This document shows, one piece after another, positions 56,124-64,000 of a DNA stretch of 64,000 nt. Source of the DNA: Talinum fruticosum (taxonomy: Eukaryota > Streptophyta > Magnoliopsida > Caryophyllales > Talinaceae); contig JAITYX010000045.1 in assembly GCA_021018815.1 (NCBI GenBank), positions 2,480,001 to 2,544,000 on the forward strand, written 5' to 3'. The position numbers were made by a program, and so were the translations under genes. How positions within the stretch are numbered: the stretch's first letter is position 1; every line of letters begins with the position of its first letter. Below the pieces are notes generated by a model, which was not told where the DNA came from, did no database searches, and worked only from the letters and a program-made list of their open reading frames with translations.

Positions 56124-57623
56124 TAAAGGTTTGCTCTTGGAGAGTCTTGGTCACCCCGGAGGCGGGGTGAATAGGGTGATGAGGAAATTTTAACAACAAT
56201 GGAGGAGTTAAAGTTTAAACTCGAATAATCAAGACAATTTGAGTCTAGATTGGACTTAGAAAAGTATCAACTCGAAATTACGTAGAAACCCTCCCGGGGT
56301 AGAAAACCACAGCCAGTGCTAATCCAAGCACCAAGTCAAATCCGCTATTTTGAATCCATAAAATACGATAGATCGACTCAACCGTAATTGTTCCCTTAAA
56401 CAATTCCTTACAAAGTTTTCCTAAACTCGAAGTTCCCTTATCTCGATCTAGTACTTCCTAACCGAGGTAACCTTTACAGCTAGGGACAAGCGAGCTGAGT
56501 TAACCCTTATAGCTCAATCAAGGGACCTTACTTAGAGAGTAAGAAAGAGTCCGTGATCGATTACAAGACTTTACAACTCGAAAAAGTGTTAAGTACGAGA
56601 CTTGGAGTTGTAAGATGAAGATTGAATGATTATTATACAAAGAAATATAATTTCAAGCAATGGGTTCAACAATCTTCAAATCTTGTGAAGTGGCTTCTAT
56701 TTATAGGTGACCAAGCGGATTTGTCGTTGTGACTATCTTCTTATTAGAAGTCCTCTCAGTGACCGGTGTAACGGTTCTTCCGAGTCGCTCGAAAAGATCC
56801 GTTGAGATGTGAACGTTGTGCAATGGCTCTTGACTCCTTAGTATGTCCCAATCCACTTGGTGGTGTCTAAAAAGTAGGGTGGAAACTACCGTTGCGCTTA
56901 GTGTTGACGATTTCCAGTTTTGGAAACAGAGAGCCCCGACACGATGTCCGGACCTTGGTCAAAAGTAGAAAAAGCCTTGTCTGCTGGTGATTGACAGCTT
57001 GAAGCCTAGGCTACTTTTGTAATTCAAAAATTAGGATAACCTCGTTTAGATAACCTACAAAAGTAAGCCAATTTTGGTTCTCAAAGTATAAAATACTTTG
57101 GTCCAAGATTAGACACGAGATAATAATTTAATTAATATCAATAAGTACATAATTATCCGAGTCCTAGAAGAGTGGAATTTTCTTATTCTAATATTCATTA
57201 TACTCAAATTCCATCCGATTCAGTCTAGAGAAAGATCAAATTAGAGAAGAGAATATCGAGTATGAGTACTTGATCTAGACAAATATATTTCACTCAAAAC
57301 ATGCTAACTTAGAAAGTTGAATTAACGTCGTAATTCACTTTACCTTAGAATATTAAGTCGAACTTGGTTTGAAAGATTTAGAGCGAATGTTTGATCATGC
57401 GATAAATCTGAGTGACTCGTAACCATTAGAGTGAATGAATGAACAAGAGTGTGCTTTACGAGTCGGTCGGAATCGAATGAAAACACATGCAATAGTTTCG
57501 TAACAATCGAAAAGTTTCTATAACACTCGGAATGACTTGTAATCAAAACTTAAAAGGGATGAAGTTTGTACCTGATTCCTTAATAGTACTCGGAATGATA
57601 TAATTGTAGAATCCGAGTCTTCG
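56124..57623 (-). repeat. 3' LTR of the minus-strand Sirevirus
   Basis: Element-strand start CGAAGACTCGG (T to C at the first base) and end GCAAACCTTTA (CA to TA). Same family as 41403-42972 but with many differences. The minus-strand TATA is at 56697-56706. Confidence 0.85.
56697..56706 (-). promoter_or_regulatory. TATA box of the minus-strand Sirevirus LTR
   Basis: CTATAAATAGAAGCC on the minus strand, identical to the motif in the 41403-42972 LTR. Confidence 0.7.
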
Positions 57624-57637
57624 GTCTCCCCTTTTTT
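57624..57637 (-). other. Polypurine tract of the minus-strand Sirevirus
   Basis: AAAAAAGGGGAGAC on the minus strand, abutting the LTR. Confidence 0.8.
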
Positions 57638-58189
57638 ATGAAAGACATTCCATACTTAGATAAAAACTTTGTTAGTGAAACAAGCCTCGAGTTTTCATTC
57701 TTTCTCAAAGAGTATATCGGAGTTTAGAGATAGAATCGCAAAAATAGCTAAAATGGTTCGAGACTTAGATCGTATCGGAGCGATTATACTTAGATTGCAT
57801 CGAGCTAAGAATGAAATATCGCACGTAAATGAAGTGATTCGAACTTAGAGTATTGCTTATATCGGAGCAAGGATACATAACCGAGCCGACATATCATAGC
57901 AAGATATACTAAGAAATTGAAACTCATAAATGAGTTACACTTAGAGGCAAATAAGCACGAAATGAAACTTCATTCATATTCACATAAGCATAGAAAATAT
58001 GTACAAGAAGGGTGAGAAAAACTCCCCTAAACAAGACAACAAGTTTTTTAAATATTCTCCTCCTTGCCTTTCAAGCAAAAACAAAATGGAGAAGAATGTA
58101 TCAAGTAGATACAATTTGTTTGTCCGGACAAAAATAAACAGAAAACCAAAATAGGAAAAAAAATTTAGGATGGTGGAGTGGGAGTAGTC
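57638..58189. other. Non-coding spacer before the purine tract
   Basis: Corresponds to 41031-41390 in the deleted copy (shared CTTGCCTTTCAAGCAAAAAC block in inverted orientation). No gene. Confidence 0.6.
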
Positions 58190-59940
58190 CGAGCTGAAGT
58201 GGATGAACGGGCAGTGCCCCTACGTTGGTATGAGCGAAAAGATGTTGAAGATCTTGGTGGGGGCGACACTAGTAGCTCCGGGATGGGCTCGGCTCCGAGT
58301 GGTCGACCTGAATAAGGTCGTCCCGAGGTTCATCCTCTTGGAACTTGATGGAGGGTGGTGTATCCTCGAGCTTGACTCGCTGGCTGACGGAGCTTTGTCG
58401 GCAAGGTCTTCCGAGTCACTCGGACTACTCGTTTGAGCTAATCGGCTCCGGTTGAGGGCGGGAGCACCTTGTCCCTCAACTCGCTTCCTTTTATGCTCTT
58501 TCTTCTTCCTACTTCTCCCCTTCCTCCTTCTCCTTAGAAGGAGCTACCTCGATCACGACTTCCTCTTCTTCTTCTTCCGCCTCTCCGGAAGGAGATTTGG
58601 TAGGGCTTGAGGACTCTTCGATGTGTCGAGCTAACCGGGTCCCGAGCTGCCTAGGAGCAACGTTCTTAGAGGAGCTCGATCGGTTCCTGCTGCTCCTTAA
58701 CCAGTGCCTTCATCTCAAAGAGCACGTCCTATCGCTTCTCGGATTTGAGACTGGGTTGTCTTTTGGTTTATATGGTCATAGATCGAAGGACGAGTCTTGA
58801 ATGACCGGAGAGTGTCCTTGATCTCAATGGACACGAGAGGAGAGCTTGTCTAACATTGTGTTAGACAAAGCGGAAAAGATAACATGAGAAGCACCGCCAG
58901 GTGGAGGAGGTAGAAAGAGTGGAGTCTCGAGTCCGAGTCCGAGGCGGAGGAGAAGGTTGCCTCGGTTCCGAGCTCCGGACCCGGACACTCGATTGGGTTT
59001 CCTGGTATCCATAGCTTAGAACCGCTTTTCGCCAACTACTATGATAGCCTTAAAAACCGCGTTAGGATCTAAGGGGAGCGGGACTTTGAATTGTTTGAAG
59101 ATGAAGGTGAGAAGAGCCCCAAAAGGAAAAGGGGTGGATTTCTTTGTTTGAGTTGGCACAGAGGCCATCTCGCTCAATGATTGCTAGGAAGAGGTCTACT
59201 TTGTAGCCCTCTATAATGTCAAAAAGAGCCTTGAGAATCTTGGAATTCGGATTCTCTTTGCTGGAATGCTAAGAGAAAAAGGTTCTCATCAGCAGAAAAA
59301 CAAAGACGACGAGCTTTTGACTTCATCCGAGTCACTGAAAAGTTTTTGCGTGACTTGGGGATTTCTTTTGCGTACTTCTCGAAGAATTCATCAACAACCT
59401 CATTGAAAGGTATAGGGTTACTGTTGAGGAAAAGAGATGATACTTTGAATAAGTAGTGGAGGAGAGAGACGTTAATTCGAAAACGACATCTTGAACTCTG
59501 GAGGTGAGGATCCCCTCGGAGCTAGAAAGATTTGAATAGAACTCGAAACGAGTTCTAGGTAGATAAACTCGCTGAAATAAAGGAAATTGTAAACTCTTGT
59601 GGTATTGATGTGATTCAACCACAAAAATTATATGGTTGGGAAGAATTTGTCATCCAACATCAAGTGTTGGGTGACCAGGATTTTAAAGGGGTTGGAAGGA
59701 CCCTCTTGGCTTTTGGTTCGGGGCTTCTTGGTTGCGGGACCAAGGAAGTCCAGGTGGGAACCTCTTTTCAGCATATTTGAAGAGTTTCGGGAAGAGAGGA
59801 AATGAACTTTGAGAGAGAGAGAAGATAACTCCACAAGATAGAGAAAATGAGAGAGTAGAGAGAGAGCTAAGAGCTTTCGATGCTTTCTTGAGATGTTTCT
59901 TGCTTTGCTTGAGAGAGAAGGTTTACTCTTCGAAAACACT
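58190..59940 (-). pseudogene. Env-like (plant transposon protein-type) 3' ORF of the Sirevirus
   Basis: On the minus strand: a serine/lysine-rich N-terminus (from 59939), GSHLDFLGPATKKPRT, then FPLFQRVYLPRTRFEFYSNL and LTSRVQDVVFEL. In the next frames NSNPIPFNEVVDEFFEKYAK, DENLFLLAFQ and FKQFKVPLPLDPNAV. The C-terminal part is glutamate-rich (58600-58500). It is collinear with 39613-41030, which lacks the N-terminal third. Frames break several times. Role unknown; sometimes called envelope-like because of its position after pol, but I see no convincing signal peptide or membrane anchor. Confidence 0.75.
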
Positions 59941-60419
59941 GAACTTTCTTGAGAGGTAGTATGCTAGAGAGTGAGTGAGTAGAGAGTAAAGTAGCGAAAT
60001 GAAGGAAAATGGACGCTATTTCTAGAGAAAGAATTGTCCTTCAGTATTCGTTCGACCTAACTCTCCAACGATCGCCTCGGACCGGTATCATCTGTTCTAT
60101 TCTCTAACCGTTAGAAATCCAGTGTTTGTCTTCTAACGGCTAGTTCTCCGATCGATACGCGATAGAGAGAGAAAAAAGAGAAATTTTAAAAGAGATTTCT
60201 AAAATTCTCCACTAATTTAGAGATGATTTCGAAGTTTGATGTCCATTTTTCTAAAAAGCGAGTCGACTCGATAAAGTTTCGAGTCACTCGAAACCGCAAA
60301 CAAGTAATAACTCGTAGCTCAGTATCACTGGGTCAACTAAACTAATTATTATTAAAGCACAGAAAAGAAACATTTAACACATCATCATGAAAAGCAAATT
60401 CACTTAGAAAAGCACATTA
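59941..60419. other. Spacer between Sirevirus pol and env-like ORF
   Basis: AT-rich sequence with no frame of note; it lies between the pol end and the env-like start on the minus strand. Confidence 0.55.
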
Positions 60420-61070
60420 TCATGCAAGTTCATTCCTAATAAAGTAAAATTGATCCTCACTAAGTGGCTTTGTAAGGATATCAGCTGGTTGAAGTTTGAT
60501 AGGAATGAATTCAAGTTCAATATCACCTTTCTCAGAATGATCTCTTAGAAAATGATACCTGACCTCAATATGCTTTGTCTTTGAGTGCTTGAACTGGATT
60601 CTTAGTGATGCTGATTGCACTTTGATTGTCACACTTGATTAGAATTGATTTAAATGAAAGTCCAAGATCTCTCAAGTGTTGCTTGATCCATAGAATCTGA
60701 CCACAGCATGCTCCAGCTGCAATGTACTCAGCTTCAGCAGTTGATAGAGCTACTGAGTTACTGCTTCTTTGAGTGCCAAGATATGAGGGATTGACCTAGA
60801 AATTGGCAGGCTCCTGAGGTGCTCTTTCTATCAACCTTGTATCCAGCATAGTCAGCATCCGAGTATCCAGTGAGAGTCGGTTCCGAGTCTCTTGAGTACC
60901 ATAGACCTAGATTCCGAGTCCCTGCAAGATATTTAAAGATTCTCTTCACTGCAGTGAGATGTGATTCTTTTATATTAGCTTGAAATCTTGCACATAGACA
61001 TACACTAAACATTATGTCCGGTCTATTGGAAGTAAGATACAGTAGAGATACAATCATACCTCGATAGAGT
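60420..61070 (-). pseudogene. pol: Sirevirus RNase H
   Basis: Minus-strand frame 61057-60758 reads LLYLTSNRPDIMFSVCLCAR, AVKRIFKYLAGTRNLGLWYS, SDADYAGYKVDRKSTSGACQ and FLGQSLISWHSKKQ. After a break, the STAEAEYIAAGACCGQILW block, a CDNQSAI segment and HSKTKHIEVRYHFLRDH follow. It ends PADILTKPLSEDQFYFIRN near 60420. This is the standard copia RNase H with D-E-D-type acidic positions. It would remove RNA from the hybrid. Two or three frame breaks. Confidence 0.85.
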
Positions 61071-61770
61071 TTCTAATCTACTACTTTACCTTTTTCATCC
61101 GAGTTCGGTTTTATCTTGCTACTCATTGGGGTTCTTGCATGTTTTGCATCTTAAAGCTTTTATTTCTTCAACAACTCCTTGGTATACTTTGATTGATGGA
61201 CATAGATGCCATCTTTGTCTTGCTTGATTTGTAGACCAAGGAAGAAGTTGAGTCCTCCCATTATACTCATTTGGAATTCCTGTCTCATCAACTTAGAAAA
61301 ATCTCGACGAGAGAATTTCATTAGTAGCTCCAAATATTATATCATCAACATAGATCCGAGCAATAAGAAAGTCTTTCCCCTTGGTTTTTATAAAAAGAGT
61401 CTAGTCAATCTGGCCTCTTCTAAAATCATTTTAAACCAAGAAACTGCTCAGTCTTTCATACCAAGCTCTAGGAGCTTGTTTAAGACCATAAAGAGCTTTT
61501 TGCAACTTGAAAACATGATTTGGAAATTCTGAGTTTTCAAATCCAGGGGTTGCTCAACATAGACTTCCTCTTGAATGAAACCATTAAGAAAAGCACATTT
61601 AACATCCATTTGATACAACTTGATATTCATGCTTGATGCCAATGCCAAAAGGATTCTAATAGCCTCAATTCTAGCTACTTGGTGCAAAGGTTTCCCCACA
61701 ATCAATTCCTTCTTCTTGATTGTAACCTTGAGCCACAAGTGTAGCCTCATTTCTGACTACCAACCCACCT
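61071..61770 (-). pseudogene. pol: Sirevirus reverse transcriptase
   Basis: Minus-strand frame 61750-61448 starts with [20 protein letters not shown] and [20 protein letters not shown]. After a frameshift the palm continues with the catalytic YVDD at 61341-61352 (RIYVDDIIFGAT), then MGGLNFFLGLQIKQDKDGIY and KYTKELLKK with a stop. Motif order and the DVKCAFLNG box are typical of Ty1/copia. The catalytic box is intact, but the frame is broken, so the enzyme cannot be made whole. Confidence 0.87.
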
Positions 61771-62185
61771 TCATACAATTTGTTCTTGAAAACCCATTTG
61801 GTTCCTATGACTGGGTGGTCGGAAGGTCATTTGGTCATAGTCCGGACTTGGTTTCTTTCGAATTGATTAAGCTCCTCTAGCATGGCCTCTACCCATTCAG
61901 GTTCTTTAAGGGGTTCTAGTGCATTTCTAGGTTCGAGTTAATGATATGAATATAGTAAATGCACATAGATTTTGTAGAGAGGAATGAGTTCTTACCCCAA
62001 TGTTGATGTCGGACAAGATATTTTCGAGTGGGTGGCTCGAAGCATATTTGAATGCTTTACCTGTTCTCTGGTTCACCAGGTTTGTAGGTTGAATTAGTTG
62101 ATCTTCGAGTGGTCCGATCCGATTAAGTTTGCTCATCTGGTTGACCTTCGAGCATTCCGAGTTGGCTATTCCGAGTCAAGGTGTT
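61771..62185 (-). pseudogene. pol: Linker between Sirevirus integrase and reverse transcriptase
   Basis: Degenerate copia linker with a proline-rich segment on the minus strand and a short frame (62136-61927) reading SKLNRIGPLEDQLIQP. The start of the reverse transcriptase lead-in (W..AM..EL.QFE) is visible near 61890-61860. Confidence 0.6.
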
Positions 62186-63081
62186 CTAAGTTACCCTATT
62201 CCGAGTGACTTTTCCTTGACTCTGTCCGGGCTCATCTTCAGCAAGATCATTATCTCGACTGAGCTTCGGATCTAAGAATGTTGACTCACTTGGTTTTCCC
62301 TGATCAATCTCATCAAAAACACCCACTTTGTTAGTTCTTTTATTGAAAATGTGATATGCTTTACTATGAGATGAATAACTAAGAAAGATACCTTCATCTG
62401 ACCGAGCATCAAACTTGGTCGGGTGATCCTTACCGTTGTTGTGAACATAACACTTACATCTAAAGGGTTTGAAGTATGAAATGTTGGGTTTCTTCCTTTG
62501 TAGAGCTCGTATGGAGTTTTCTTCAAGATGGATCCGATGAAGCATCTATTCGGAGTGTAGTTTGTTGTATTGATTGCCTCAGCCCAAAAGTAGTAAGGTA
62601 GATCATGTTCAATCATCATTGTCCTTCCTATTTCTTCAAGAGTTCGGTTCTTTCTCTCCACTACTCCATTACGTTGAGGAGTTCTTGGTGCTGAGAAGTT
62701 GTGGGAGATACCATTCTTATCACGGAACTCTGCAAATTCTGCATAATCGAACTCCCTTCCATGGTCGGTTCGAATTCTTTTAATCTGAGTCCGAGACTCA
62801 ACTTGGATTTTCCTGCATAGCTTGCTAAACTCTTTGAAGGCTTCATTTTTATTCTTAAGAAAACGCACTCAAATAAATCGTGAGTAGTCATCAAAAATCA
62901 CAAGTGCATATGATTTACCTCCGAGACTCTTGACGAGGATTTCAGCACACAAATTCATATGCAACATTTCAAACACTTTGGATGTGGAAATAGTTTTAAG
63001 AGATTTGAAAGATGATCCGACTCGTTTTCCTTTTGTGCATGCTTCATAGATTTTATCTTCCTTAAATGCACGATTAGGCAA
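62186..63081 (-). pseudogene. pol: Sirevirus integrase
   Basis: Minus-strand frame 63081-62869 ends the zinc module (YEACTKGKRVGSSF) and enters the core with EMLHMNLCAEI and SYALVIFDDYSRFI. The frame 62868-62272 continues RFLKNKNEAFKEFSKLC, IKRIRTDHGREFD with the second aspartate, ISHNFSAPRTPQRNGVVERK with the glutamate, and DLPYYFWAEAINTTNYTPNR. The C-terminal stretch KPFRCKCYVHNNGKDHPTKF and SDEGIFLSYSSHSKAYHIFN is in the overlapping frame 62545-62186. The first catalytic position reads N where D is usual (HMNLC for HMDLC). Frame breaks at 62869 and about 62400. Confidence 0.87.
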
Positions 63082-63181
63082 GCCTCGACTAAACCATGAG
63101 ATGCAAGCTTCTTAATGGTGTGCATGCTAACATGACCTAGTCTACGATGCCATGTCCAAGAATCATCATGTAGAGATGCTT

Positions 63182-63540
63182 TTAAGCAAGATAAATTTTG
63201 ACTTGGGTCGAGAGAGGAATAGTGTAGGTATTACACTGAGAGCTTAGTCTCCTTGGTAGTTTCATCGAAATATAGCAATTGGTCCGAGTGAATCTTACCT
63301 CTTGAGCTTTGTCACACAGTTGAGATATGCTTGAGCGATTATACTTTAATCGCTTGACAGGGTAGACTTGGTCGACCAGATTGTTTCCTTTTCTAATCTT
63401 GCCTATCCTAGTTATCTTGCCCTTGCTATCATCTCCAAAAGTGACTTTGCCTCCCTTGTAATCTTCTAACTCAAAAAAGAGTCTTGAATCTCCCGACATG
63501 TGGCGTGAGCATCCACCGTCCAGTACCAATGCCCTTTTGT
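63182..63540 (-). pseudogene. pol: Sirevirus protease / pre-integrase region
   Basis: The minus-strand frame opens at 63529 with VLDGGCSRHMSGDSRLF, where the family has DSGCSRHMTG; the active-site serine/threonine after D is glycine. It continues FGDDSKGKITRIGKI and NRSSISQLCDKAQEVRFT, the usual stretch before the integrase zinc finger. It would mature Gag-Pol. Confidence 0.82.
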
Positions 63541-64000
63541 TCTTTTCGAGCTATCCGCAAGTCGAAGCAAATTAACCCTTTTCACATCCTCTAACGAACC
63601 CGAGTAACTCCCTTTATTGTGGTCCTTTTCTGAAGAAGAAGACTCTAGGGAACCCAGATTTGAATAACTTTGGGTCTGGTTTAATTCTGAGTCTTCCTTT
63701 TTGAAAACCGAGTCTGTGTCTCTTTCTGTTGAAAATCTTTCCTTTTATAAATCGGTGGAGAAGGTTTTCTCCTGAAAGTTGATCCGGGCTCGGTCCTCTT
63801 TTCATTTTCATGAATAGGACCATGCTCAACTTTCCCGAACTTCACGGTTCCGGAATCCTTTTGAAAAGATCCGAGTAGAAATTAGATTCCTCCTCTTTGT
63901 TAAAACCAAGTCCTTCTTTTCGAAGGAGACACATTGAGATCCTAAGAGCATGTCAAGGTTTTTCGACCTTGCGTAAACTTTAAAACAAGTTCTTGAGACT
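63541..64000 (-). pseudogene. Sirevirus gag-pol junction fragment
   Basis: Upstream of the protease on the minus strand, with a basic frame at 63829-63614 (KGKIFNRKRHRLGFQKGRL) that may belong to the region after the gag zinc knuckle. The window ends before a recognisable gag. Confidence 0.45.

Larger units (their letters stand above)
56124..64000 (-). mobile_element. Sirevirus-like Ty1/copia element, minus strand, runs off the window
   Basis: 3' LTR at 56124-57623, purine tract, env-like frame, then RNase H, reverse transcriptase, integrase and protease in reverse order up to 63830. It cuts the Tat 3' LTR at 56123; the 5 bp before it is ATACT, and the right duplication would lie outside. 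Domain order (PR-IN-RT-RH) is Ty1/copia, and the env-like frame after pol with the CACCCTATTCACCCC LTR end points to the Sirevirus/Maximus lineage. The gag and 5' LTR are not in the window. Confidence 0.88.

Noticed and set aside
58203..58800. Plus-strand frames opposite the env-like gene
   Set aside because: Antisense shadows of the env-like frame; no family features of their own.

Overview
This window looks like repeat-rich intergenic DNA from the nuclear genome of a flowering plant, most likely a eudicot. It holds no cellular gene I can support. Nearly every base belongs to transposable elements nested in one another. The families seen are Tat/Ogre-type Ty3/gypsy elements with 2 kb LTRs and TGGCGACTCC-type primer sites, a Ty3/gypsy pol of the IQHRIDL/KITIKYRFPIP type, long TGTAACAACCC...GTTACA LTRs, Sirevirus-like Ty1/copia with an env-like 3' reading frame, hAT and CACTA non-autonomous DNA elements, and microsatellites. 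Every coding remnant carries stops, frameshifts or damaged catalytic motifs.

Layout. (1) 1-546 and 8893-11540: plus-strand Tat gag/pol (zinc region, protease, G-patch-like linker, reverse transcriptase with YVND), split by a minus-strand element at 547-8887 that has both LTRs and gag but no pol. (2) 12238 to at least 56123: I read this as one plus-strand Tat host element. Its parts are a truncated 5' LTR, PBS, tandem-repeat leader, gag, archaeal-type RNase H, a short integrase C-terminus at 33.7 kb, antisense plant-mobile-domain-like sequence at about 34.3-44.0 kb, a polypurine tract and a 3' LTR at 51319. (3) Inserted in that host, left to right: a GTAAG-array/foldback element (13.2-14.6 kb); a second gag-only element (17238 to about 29835) that itself carries a solo LTR (20702-25982, hosting another solo LTR and a hAT MITE) and a CACTA element (27458-28948); a truncated Ty3/gypsy pol plus LTR-like tail (29.8-33.7 kb); a solo LTR (34653-37422); an internally deleted Sirevirus (39245-42972); two abutting solo LTRs sharing one target site (44268-48010 and 48016-50821); a hAT element (51979-55667) containing another solo LTR; and an apparently long Sirevirus copy on the minus strand (56124 to the window end).

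Nesting reaches four levels. The insertion order can be read from target-site duplications: CACCT, GCCAT, TTATT, TAACC (three copies), GGTGG and CATGC are perfect; ACAAT/ACAAC and CCTACTAT/CCTGCTAT differ by one base; CTT flanks the CACTA element.

The most interesting content is (a) the antisense PMD-type coding remnants in the Tat 3' region, (b) the gag-only family sharing its gag and leader repeats with the fuller Tat element, (c) leader tandem repeats that each carry a splice-donor-like GGTGAGT, (d) a LTR family with TATA, CT-tract, GC-rich leader, AG|GT and telo-box order, and (e) two head-to-head LTRs at one 5 bp site.
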